Assembly: GCA_030151985.1 (NCBI GenBank)
Contig: JASLDZ010000188.1
Location: forward strand, 1-17,773
Direction of reading: 5' to 3'
Length of the DNA stretch: 17,773 bases
Origin: Caulobacteraceae bacterium
GTDB taxonomy: Bacteria > Pseudomonadota > Alphaproteobacteria > Caulobacterales > Caulobacteraceae
Position 1 is the first letter of the stretch. The number at the start of each line of letters is the position of its first letter. Shown piece by piece: positions 1 through 7,100 of the stretch. The notes beneath the pieces are model-generated. The model had not been told where the DNA came from, ran no database searches, and saw nothing but the letters and a program-made list of their open reading frames with translations. The position numbers and the translations under genes are program-made.

Positions 1-253
1 CGAGGCGGCTCGCGATCTGCATCAGGAAGGCGCGGGGGCTGCGGACCGCGAGCGGCGCCGCCTCAGCCGCCCGAACATAGGTCTCCTGCACAAGGTCATC
101 GGCGCTGCCGATCAACGCGGGGCCGAAGCGGCGCGCCAGGCCAGCTCTCAGCCCACCCGCGTGCTGGCGGTAAAGCTCTTCGAGGTCTCGGCCCTGGGCA
201 GGGCCGCTCCCGTCCGGCGGGACGGGTTCTGCCGGCCTTGGCGCGCGTCGCAT
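1..253 (-). CDS. ECF-family RNA polymerase sigma factor (FecI-like), N-terminal part, cut by window edge
   Basis: The 84 visible codons encode the N-terminal part of a small sigma-70 family factor that would direct RNA polymerase to a few target promoters, typically under control of a FecR-type partner. After about 20 Pro/Gly-rich residues comes sigma region 2: LEELYRQH, a RRFG segment, then DDLVQETYVRA and SPRAFLMQIASRL, which match the ECF region 2 pattern (D-D-x-V-Q-E-x-F/Y and the P-x-x-W/F-L-x-x-I-A segment). The ATG at 253 is preceded by GGGAG six bases upstream, a good ribosome binding site, so this start is preferred over longer readings. Region 4 lies beyond the window. It is downstream of the fecR-like gene on the same strand, but 516 bp away, so it probably has its own promoter. 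Family call is firm; its target genes cannot be seen. Confidence 0.8.
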   Translation of the reverse strand, partial: MRRAPRPAEPVPPDGSGPAQGRDLEELYRQHAGGLRAGLARRFGPALIGSADDLVQETYVRAAEAAPLAVRSPRAFLMQIASRL

Positions 254-350
254 GCTTGGCTCCCTGGCGTTGCCGAGGGGCTTCGACGCGGTGCGCCGAT
301 GGTGGAATCCTGCGCCGGGACGCCGCGGCCCGGGGGGCGCGCGGGAGAGG

Positions 351-369
351 CCGCCGGCAAAGCCGGCGG
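351..369. repeat. Perfect 8-bp inverted repeat with three-base loop
   Basis: CCGCCGGC (351-358), AAA, GCCGGCGG (362-369) form a GC-only stem directly beside the 374-390 hairpin. On the minus strand transcript the two stems would be separated only by UUUU. It could be part of a tandem terminator, a leader structure or a dispersed palindromic element. Confidence 0.55.
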
Positions 370-390
370 AAAAGTCCGCGCAAGGCGGAC
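370..390 (-). terminator. Possible weak terminator or leader hairpin upstream of the sigma factor gene
   Basis: On the minus strand GTCCGC (390-385) pairs with GCGGAC (379-374) across a five-base loop and is followed by TTTT (373-370). The T run is short, so termination may be partial. It lies downstream of fecR and about 117 bases before the sigma factor ATG. Confidence 0.35.
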
Positions 391-487
391 CGCTATGAGC
401 TGAGCAACGCACAGGGGTTTCCACGCCCCTGCCGACGGTTTCCCGCCAGCACCCGAATCGTGGCGCAAACCGCCGGCGCGCGCAAGC

Positions 488-630
488 GGGGAGGGGCGGG
501 CGTTGGAAACCTCTGTGGGAGGCCCGAGGTCTTCGGCGCATCGGCCGCCGCCTTGAGCCCCAGGCTCTGGACCGCGTCCTATCTGCTCGGCGCCCGCGTC
601 GCCTGTCTAGGGGAGAGGGGAGGGGCGGGC
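488..630. repeat. 14-bp direct repeat pair GGGGAGGGGCGGGC
   Basis: The same 14 bases occur at 488-501 and 617-630, 129 bp apart, in the gap between the fecR-like and sigma genes. In GC-rich DNA a G-rich repeat is less improbable than its length suggests, so function as a binding site is only a possibility. Confidence 0.4.
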
Positions 631-769
631 AACCGGGTTGGCGCGCCGGCCCGCCTGAGGCATTCTGAGTTCGGCCGGGGAGCCCGCGGGCATGTCCAAG
701 CGCATCGCGTGAAAACCCGTGGGGTCGCTCAACGCCGACCAATCCACCTCCCCGAGCCACCTCGCATTC

Positions 770-1744
770 TCAGGCCCGGCGCGACAGCACCAAGTCACCG
801 TTAGCCTGCCGATCGGTCTTGAGGTCGTAGAGGTCGCCCAAGGCCTGTGCGAGCGCGGCGCTGTCGCCTGCGGTGAAGACGCCGTCGACGCGCACGGCGG
901 CGAGCCGCGCATCCGGCTGAAGCCTCATCTGGACGCGGCTGTAGCGGTTGGCCTCGGCGAGAGCGTCTTCAAGGCTGGTGTCGCGGAAGGTGAGCCGTCC
1001 TGTCGTCCATCCGGTGGCGAGCTCGGGATCGGCGGGACGTGGCGGCGTGGGCCGCGGCCCGCTGGCCGCCTCCTGACCGGGCGTCAGCGTCCACGTGGCC
1101 TTCGACGTCTCTGAGGCGCGAACGACGACACGACCTTGAAGCAGAGTGACTTTCCCGCCGCCGGCCTCGCGCCGGACGTCGAAGCGCGTGCCCGTGGCGG
1201 TCACCTGCAGACTGCCCGCAGCGACTACGAACGGCCGCGCGGCGTCGTGCGCGACATCGAAGAGGGCCTGACCACGCACCAGTCGCAGTCGCCGTGCGCC
1301 TCGGCTCCAGCGCGCTTCAAGCCGGCTGTCGGTGTCCAGTTGGACGGTCGATCCGTCGGCCAGGCGGATAGTGCTGCGTTCCCCGACGCTGGTGACGTAG
1401 GTGTCGGGCCGCGAGGCGAAGGTCGCGCCGCCGATCACAAGGAGAAGCGCCGCCGCGGTCACCGGCCCCGCGAGCATCCATCGTGGACGAACGGCATACG
1501 GCCTCGTTTTCGGCCGCGCGGTTTCAGCCAGCGCAGCCCGGATGTCAGGGTCGGCGGACAGGGCGCCGCTGCGACGCCAAAGAAGCTGGAGATCGTGGTA
1601 GGCGGCGTCGTTGCCGGGGTCTTCGCGCCACCTCCTGAAGGCGGCGAGGTCGTCCTGCGCCACCACAGGGCGGTTCAACCGGGCCAGCCACTCGGCGGCC
1701 CGCCGTTCATCGCGTCGAGCGGAGGCGGCGCGGGGCTCGGTCAT
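770..1744 (-). CDS. FecR-family anti-sigma factor
   Basis: This 324-residue single-pass inner-membrane protein is of the FecR type, which transmits a signal from an outer-membrane TonB-dependent receptor to an ECF sigma factor. Residues 1-60 form the DUF4880-like N-terminal domain (AAEWLARL, DDLAAFRRWR, DPGNDAAYHDLQLLW). A transmembrane helix lies at about 89-110. Residues 115-205 are the periplasmic FecR domain, with the typical GERSTIRLADGSTVQLDT and GxARPFVV-like segments. Residues 238-324 form a secretin/TonB short N-terminal-like (DUF4974-like) C-terminus, beginning near LTFRDTSLEDAL. The open frame extends to 1891, but family members start just before the DUF4880 domain; the ATG at 1756 is a close alternative. 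Neither start has a clear ribosome binding site. The matching sigma factor is probably the one 516 bp downstream; no receptor gene is visible. Confidence 0.88.
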   Translation of the reverse strand: MTEPRAASARRDERRAAEWLARLNRPVVAQDDLAAFRRWREDPGNDAAYHDLQLLWRRSGALSADPDIRAALAETARPKTRPYAVRPRWMLAGPVTAAALLLVIGGATFASRPDTYVTSVGERSTIRLADGSTVQLDTDSRLEARWSRGARRLRLVRGQALFDVAHDAARPFVVAAGSLQVTATGTRFDVRREAGGGKVTLLQGRVVVRASETSKATWTLTPGQEAASGPRPTPPRPADPELATGWTTGRLTFRDTSLEDALAEANRYSRVQMRLQPDARLAAVRVDGVFTAGDSAALAQALGDLYDLKTDRQANGDLVLSRRA

Positions 1745-1965
1745 CCAGGCGCCCATCGGGCGAAGGGCCTGCAAGGTCCGATCATGGTTGCGTCCTCGCA
1801 GGCGCACGCGCCTCTTCCGATCGGCCGGTTTTCCGCGCGGCCCTGCGCTAGACTGGCGCCGATCCGCCACCGAGCGTAGGGCGAAGCTCAAATATATGGT
1901 TTCGCATCCTGCCTCCAGACGGCTTCAGGGGTTAGGCTCATCTCGGAACTGCCATCGGGGAGGGC

Positions 1966-2508
1966 ATGCGGACCGATCTCGGCCATTTGCCGGAGGCCAA
2001 GCGCCGGGAACTGACGTTCGTGGTGGAGCTGATCCGCGACGGTTTCGCCAAGGCCCTGTCGCGGCGCACGCAGGAGCGCTACCGCCGGGGCGAGATCCTG
2101 AAGATCGTGCTGTTTGGGAGCTACGCGCGGGGCGGCTGGGTGGAGGACCCGGTCGGCCGATATTACTCCGACTACGACCTCCTCGTGGTGGTGAACCACG
2201 AGGACCTGACCGATCCGTCGGAGTTCTGGGGCGACACCGAGCGCCAGCTCCTGGAGGCGCTGACCGCCGGCGAGCGGCTGCGGGCGCCCGTCAGCTTGAT
2301 CGTGCACAGCCTGGACGACGTGAATGCCCAACTCCGTCTCGGCCGCTACTTCTTCACTGACATCGTCCGGGACGGGATCGCGCTCTACGAAGCTCCGGGC
2401 CGCCCGTTCGCCACCCCTGAACCGCTAGCTCTGGCTACGGCCTTGGCCGAGGCTCAGGCTCACTTCGATGAGTGGTTCCGGAGCCCGAGCGGCTTCCGTC
2501 GCCACTGA
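1966..2508 (+). pseudogene. Minimal nucleotidyltransferase domain protein, 3' end cut off by IS element (NT-HEPN type)
   Basis: The 180 residues contain a pol-beta/MNT-like nucleotidyltransferase domain: GSYARG at 51-56 followed by the metal-binding pair D69 and D71 (SDYD), then the PVSLIVHS strand and a RYFFTDIVRDGIALYE segment. The ATG at 1966 follows a GGGGAGGG ribosome binding site. Proteins of this type that I recall have about 300 residues, with a HEPN domain beginning right after the helix seen here at 158-175. Instead the frame ends at FRRH and TGA, and those three bases (2506-2508) are the first bases of the IS. The missing part is not on the other side of the IS. Families of this kind act in nucleotidyl transfer to RNA or protein, often in toxin-antitoxin modules; whether the stub still works is unknown. 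It may also be expressed as a free domain. Confidence 0.75.
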
Positions 2509-2518
2509 CGTGACCCCC
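2506..2518 (+). repeat. IS left inverted repeat
   Basis: TGACGTGACCCCC, perfect inverse of the right end. Its first three bases supply the stop codon of the truncated nucleotidyltransferase gene. Confidence 0.92.
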
Positions 2519-2602
2519 AATTCTTATTTAGCCATAAGGAGAGCCCGGGGTTGATCTGAGCCTGGGCTCAAGAGTGTGGCAAGAGCCGGGGGTGCGGAGC
2601 CT

Positions 2603-3451
2603 TCAGGCTGCGCAGCACCCCCGGGCGGCGTGTCCGCAGAGAGCTTCGGCGAAGGCCCGCGGCGTCAGCCATCCGAGCTTCGAATGCGGCCGCTGCTCGT
2701 TGTAGTCGCGCCGCCAGGTCGCCAGCACAGAGCAGGCAGCATGCAGCGAGTTGAACAGGGTCTCGTTCAAGAGCTCGTCGCGCAGGCGTCCGTTGAAGCT
2801 CTCGTTGTAGCTGTTCTGCTGAGGCTTGCCGAGCGCAATGTATTGCCAGCCGATCTGCAGGTCGTCGGCCCAGGTCAGGATGGCGTTCGAGGTCAGCTCC
2901 GTGCGGTTGTCGCTGACGATCGTCTCGGGCAGGCCGCGAAGCTGCACCAGCCGATCGAGCTCGCGGGCGACCCGCAGCCCGGAGATCGAGGTGTCGGACA
3001 CCAGCGTCAGGCACCCGCGGGTGCAGTTGTCGACGATCGTCAGGATGCGGAAGCGCCGCACGTCGCTTATCTGGTCGGAGACAAAGTCGATGCTCCAGCG
3101 CTAGCTCGCCTGCAGCGGGACCTCGATCGGCCGCCGCGCGCCCATGGCCCGCTTGCGGCCGCCGCGCTGGCGTACTATCAGTCTCCCCTCGCGATAGAGG
3201 CGCTGCACCCGCATTCTGTTCAGCGCGTGGCCCTCACGGCGAAGCGGCACGTGCAGCCGTAGATCGCCGAACCGCCGCCCTTCCTGCCCCAGCGCCCGCA
3301 GCCGCTCGCGCAGCGCCGTATTCGCCGGCCGGGTCGCCCGGTAGCGAACGCTCGTCCGGTCTACGCCCAACACCCGGCATGCCCGCCGCTCGCTCATCCC
3401 GTGGGCCGACTGCAGGTGCGGCGCAGCCTCCGATGCGGCGGGCGTCACCAC
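2603..3451 (-). pseudogene. IS3-family transposase OrfB (DDE integrase), interrupted by an amber codon
   Basis: OrfB is the rve-type catalytic half of the transposase. The part upstream (VTPAASEAAPHL, MSERRACRVLGVDRTSVRYR, RRFGDLRLHVPLRREG) is the usual HTH_21-containing region. The reading frame is then stopped by TAG at 3103-3101, directly before RWSIDFVSD, and continues in the same frame to 2603. Related proteins have Gln/Asn-Gln at this spot, so a CAG to TAG change is likely. The catalytic acidic residues are present in DNA: D in SIDFVSD, D in IVSDNRTE, and E in YNESFNG. Re-initiation at the GTG at 3061 would lack the first Asp. The G of the usual DNGTE motif is R here, a further sign of decay. 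Confidence 0.88.
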
Positions 3452-3710
3452 TTTTTCTCAGCAGGTCCTTCAGCGCCACGTTAGCCAGCATGGCGTCGGC
3501 CAGCATCCGCTTCAGCCTGCCGTTCTCCTCCTCCAGGGCTTTCAGCCGACGCGCCTTGGAGACGTCCGTCCCGCTGAACTTGGCCTTCCACTTGTAGAAC
3601 GTCGGCGAGCTGATCCCGTGCTTGCGACACAGCTCCGTCACCGCCACGCCCGCCTCCTGCTCCCGCAGGATCGCGATGATCTGCTCTTCCGTAAGCCTCG
3701 ACCGCTTCAT
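3445..3710 (-). pseudogene. IS3-family transposase OrfA with damaged frameshift site
   Basis: OrfA is the DNA-binding half of the transposase. Residues 1-87 run from MKRSRLTEEQI through a helix-turn-helix (about 21-48, CRKHGISSPTFYKWK) and a leucine-zipper-like coiled coil (about 55-80, LEEENGRLKRML) to VALKDLLRK. In related elements OrfA ends in KKW-stop across an A6G slippery heptamer. Here the run is only five A (3456-3452 on the minus strand), so the frame passes the expected TGA (3447-3445) and reads on to 3234 as 158 residues with nonsense sequence at the end. Restoring one A gives LLRKKW-stop exactly and puts orfB in the -1 frame. Lost base is inference from this fit. Confidence 0.82.
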
Positions 3711-3761
3711 CCGTCCGTCCCTCCATTGGGCCGGACTCTACCTACTGCTGGATGAGTTTCA

Positions 3762-3774
3762 GGGGGTCACGTCA
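3762..3774 (-). repeat. IS right inverted repeat
   Basis: Reads TGACGTGACCCCC on the minus strand, identical to the left end for 13 bases. It is the transposase-promoter side, 52 bases upstream of the orfA ATG. Confidence 0.92.
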
Positions 3775-3850
3775 GAGAGGGCCGTCCACAGGCCTTCCGG
3801 AGAACGTGAGCAAGCCTCTAGCAATAACCTGAACGGCCCGAAGTTGAAAC
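3775..3850. other. Short spacer between IS right end and membrane protein gene
   Basis: An inverted repeat GGGCCGT (3779-3785) and ACGGCCC (3833-3839) encloses a 47-base loop that can pair imperfectly inside. There is no T run typical of a terminator. The bases do not continue the truncated nucleotidyltransferase. Confidence 0.3.
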
Positions 3851-4144
3851 TCAGCGAAAAAATACGACCTTGGTAGTAAGCACCACGTAGGCTGCACCCA
3901 ATACAAGAGCTAGCGCTAGGCCTGTAACCGATCCAAAGTTACGCCCAACCACCACCCATTCGGCAATCACAATTAGAGAGACTAGGAGCCCAAGCCGAAT
4001 GGGTGGGCCCAGGCGCATCCTGCTGCTATCACCATACCCCGTCACTCGAGCGAGAATCTTTAGCTGGATCTGGAATGCCCAGTCTCCCACGAGAGCTAAT
4101 ACAGGAATCAATAACACAACGGGAACGTCTAACGACGGTGGCAC
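3851..4144 (-). CDS. Small three-helix membrane protein, candidate immunity protein for the RHS tip
   Basis: I do not recognise the family. The 97 residues contain three predicted transmembrane segments at about 7-27 (VPVVLLIPVLALVGDW), 49-66 (IRLGLLVSLIVIAEWVVVG) and 71-90 (VTGLALALVLGAAYVVLTT), with a basic loop near 29-50 and a short KVVFFR tail. The start is a GTG overlapping the last 16 bases of the RHS gene; GGAG lies eight bases upstream, so translation is probably coupled to RHS. Low GC matches that of the RHS tip and not the rest of the window. A small gene directly after the variable end of an RHS protein is the usual place of its immunity gene; a membrane immunity protein would fit a toxin acting on the inner membrane or from the periplasm. 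Role is inference; reality of the gene is supported by coding-like membrane pattern, overlap and ribosome binding site. Confidence 0.7.
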   Translation of the reverse strand: MPPSLDVPVVLLIPVLALVGDWAFQIQLKILARVTGYGDSSRMRLGPPIRLGLLVSLIVIAEWVVVGRNFGSVTGLALALVLGAAYVVLTTKVVFFR

Positions 4145-7100
4145 ACTATGCTCTCCGTAGCTTTGCTGTTTGCATGGCCGACCACCTCGCCCATCTTCTC
4201 TTGAAACCTTGTCGGCTTACCGTTTCCAAGAACAGAATAATCGTATTCCGCCACCCCGCTAAGCCCTTTGGCTGTTGCTTGACCTACCGCAAATGCCAAA
4301 AGAGAGGTGCCAGCGCCCCTAAGATTTCCATCAAAAAGCTTAACGAATACCGCACCTACTGTTTCTACCTTTGATATAACTTCCGATCCCAACGCTACGC
4401 CACCTAGCACTGCCCCGCCAACAACTGTTTCCGATAGAGCCGCGGCACCTAGACCTGCTCCAAGCGCTACATCATCCGCAAAGTCCGAAGCCGAGTCTAA
4501 AGATTCCCCGAGCTTGCCAAGAGCCGAGTCTGATCCAGCACAGGGATCGGGATTTGGGGTGTTCTGTGAACCGCCGGCTAAGCTAATTGCCCCCAGCCCC
4601 CCTAGCGCTGGTCCGATTGACCTCGTCGTCTGCGGTCGGGGCAGCGGCACACAATGACCGTCATCACCATGGGGGTTTTCATAGATGGCCGAAGCGCCGC
4701 AGTCCATCGCCGTTACGGTCAATTTGCCATACGGGTCCCAGAGATTCAGAGGATCAGAATGAACATAATCATAAAAATTTAGTCCATCACCATACCCTAT
4801 AGGGTCTGGCTGCATAAAGCGACCGAGGCGAAAGGAATAGTCCCGTGCCCGCATATGGAGGAGGTCGGCCTCAGGAACATAGGGGGCGCCGGTATAAGAA
4901 AAACGCCCCCGGTTGCCTGAGCCCGGCTGACCGCTTTCGTCGTAGGTATTGATGGCGATGAGGGTTCCGCTATCGTTCACGATGGCCACCGGCGAGCCCT
5001 GTCGGTCGGTTTGTAGGTATTGGCGGCCAGCGTAACCACCCGCTCCCGGCGCCGCGTACCAAGCGGCGAACTCGTCCTTCGCGGCGCCTGGCACGTAACG
5101 ATTCAGAACGTTTCCACCATTGTCATACTCGGCGATGATGGTGTCGCCGTCGTAGAGAAAGTTAGTGCCGACGGAGCCGAAGGTGTAGCGCAGCCGGTCC
5201 AGGCCGTCGTAACTGAAGGTGGCGCCATTGCTCATGGAGACCAGCTTGTTCAGGCCGTCGAATGTATAGCTCAGGCGCGTGTCGTTGATGACATCACCCA
5301 GCCCGTCGTAGGTCAGCGCCGCCCCGCCTGAGGTTGTGTAGCGGTTGAGGCCATCCGTGGCGTAGCCGCGACCCACATTGCCTACTGAGGATGTCCAGTC
5401 AAAGGCGCTGTTTGACGACGTGGATGCGCGGAGCTGTCCGGCCGCATTGTAGTAGTAGCCATAGCTCTCGGTCACCGTTCCGCACGTCGGCTGGATCGTG
5501 ATGGCGGAGAGGCGCAGGTCCGGGCCATATCCCCATCCTTCGCAGGAGGTGAGCCCCTTCATGTAGGCGGCGGTTCGGCGTCCCAGATCGTCGTAGGTCA
5601 GGTACGACAGCTGCGTGCCTGACCCGTCGGTGATGTTGGTCATCTCGTTGGCCGCGTCGTAGGTGTAGGTCGCGTAGGTTCCGTCGGGCCACTGAAGGCG
5701 CGTGCGGTTGCCGTTTGCGTCGTACTGGCTGCCGACGCTTCCGAAAGGTCCCGCCTCGGTCAGCTTACGCCCGAGGACGTCGTAGGTGAAGGTGAGCGTC
5801 TGGCCGCCGCTGACGGCGGTCTTCACGCGCCCGAGGTTGTCGTAGGTGAAGCTCGTGGCGGCCAGGGTCGTGCCGGACCGCGAGCTCAGCCGTCCAGCGC
5901 CGTCATAGCCGTAAGTCACCGTCGAAGTGTCGCGATTACGACGGCCGGTCAGGCTGCCGTTGGCGTCATAGCTGTAGAGGATGTAGTCGGCACCGTTGCT
6001 GACGCCGCCGTTGGACGGCGTCGGAAAGTTAACCTGCGAAAGCCTGTCGAATCCGTCGTAGGTGAAGGTTGTCTTGTTTCCCTTGGCGTCGGTCTGCGTC
6101 TGCACCAGGCCGTCCGGCGTATAGGTGGTGCTCGACTCCGTCCGAGCCCATGAGGTTTGGTAGCCGGTCGTGGTCGAGGTCACCCGATCGGCCCCGTCGT
6201 AGCCCAGGTAGGTGATCCGGTCCGGTCCGTAGGGCCCCGTCGACCCGAGCTGGCAGGCCGAAGCGGGAAGGTTGGCGAAATTGTTCGGGCTGTTCATCCG
6301 CACCGCCGTGCAAAGGAGACGGTCGGCCGCGTCATAGGCGTAGTTGGTGACCGAAGCGAGGGCGGGAGCGCCCTGTGCACCGACGGTCTCCTGGGTCGCG
6401 CGCCCCAGTCCATCGAAGCTGACGGTGTCGACCGCCAAGGGGGTGAAATTCAGCCAGTCCGCGTCCGACTCGCTGTTCGCCACACCTCGCTCCGTCTTCT
6501 GCAGGCGACCGCCGGCATCGTAAGTGTAGCGGACCGCTCGATTCCTCAGCGAACCGCCGCCGTCGGGGTCCGGCCCCACCGCCCCCGCCACGCTGCGGTC
6601 GGCATTGTAGCGGAAGCGAGTCGTATTGCCGTTCCAGTCGGTCGCGGTCAGCATGTTGCCGACGCTATCGTAGGCGAAGGTTCTCTGACGGTAGACGGAG
6701 GTCGGCTGGTCCCCGGACATCTGCGATGTGATCGTCAGCAGCAGGTTGTTGGGCGTGCCTGCGGGGTTGCCGTAGCCGTAGCCGTAATTGACGATCGTTG
6801 CGTCCGGGCTGTTTGCCGGGCAGAACTGCGCCGTGGAACAGTTCACTGTGGAGCCCAGCTTCCAGATCGGCGTTCCCGCGGTCTGGACGCCCGAAGCGTT
6901 CTTGAAGTAGGGCGTCACCTGTGCATAATTTAACATCGTCGTGGAACGAAGACCGTTGGCGCCGGCAGGGGGGCTTAGGTACTGCAAGAGCCCGGTAGGC
7001 CCGTCGTAGCTATAGTCGGTCTGGTAGTTGAGCGCGTCCTTGGTCCAATTGGGCTCGTTGCACTTCGCCGCATATGTACAGGTCGTGTCGTAGCCTCCGC

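Larger units (their letters stand above)
254..769. other. Long intergenic region between fecR-like and sigma factor genes
   Basis: No convincing gene is seen in these 516 bases; the open frames here are biased in composition and match no recognised family. It holds two adjacent hairpins (351-390) and a 14-bp direct repeat (488-501 and 617-630). It probably contains the promoter of the sigma factor gene, but I could not identify -35/-10 boxes with confidence. Confidence 0.5.
2506..3774 (-). mobile_element. IS3-family insertion sequence (IS407/IS511-like), inactivated copy
   Basis: The 1269-bp element is bounded by perfect 13-bp inverted ends, TGACGTGACCCCC at 2506-2518 and its complement at 3762-3774. 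It carries the two-frame orfA/orfB transposase arrangement of the IS3 family on the minus strand. Length, TG...CA ends and protein sequence fit the IS407/IS511-type subgroup. No 3-5 bp target duplication is visible (CCAC before the left end, GAGA after the right end), which suggests rearrangement after insertion or loss of one flank. Both orfA and orfB have lesions (see their entries), so the copy should not transpose on its own but could be mobilised in trans because the ends look intact. Confidence 0.93.

Noticed and set aside
238..804. 188-codon plus-strand frame in the fecR-sigma gap
   Set aside because: No recognisable domain, Arg/Gly-rich, overlaps the sigma gene start and the fecR end antisense.
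607..912. Minus-strand frame running out of fecR (101 codons)
   Set aside because: Most of it is an out-of-frame reading of fecR; the remaining 32 codons after an internal ATG have no ribosome binding site or recognisable pattern.
3779..3839. Integron-type recombination site at the inverted repeat after the IS
   Set aside because: The repeat lacks the paired GTTRRRY core boxes and there is no integrase gene.
4307..4657. 116-codon plus-strand frame opposite the RHS tip
   Set aside because: Antisense to the RHS tip, with Pro/Ser/Ala bias from the reverse reading of Gly/Ala-rich codons; no start signal.
4132..4725. Known nuclease, deaminase or ADP-ribosyl toxin domain in the RHS tip
   Set aside because: I looked for His-Asn-His, HxE zinc, and related catalytic motifs and found none convincing; the GHAN segment alone is not enough.
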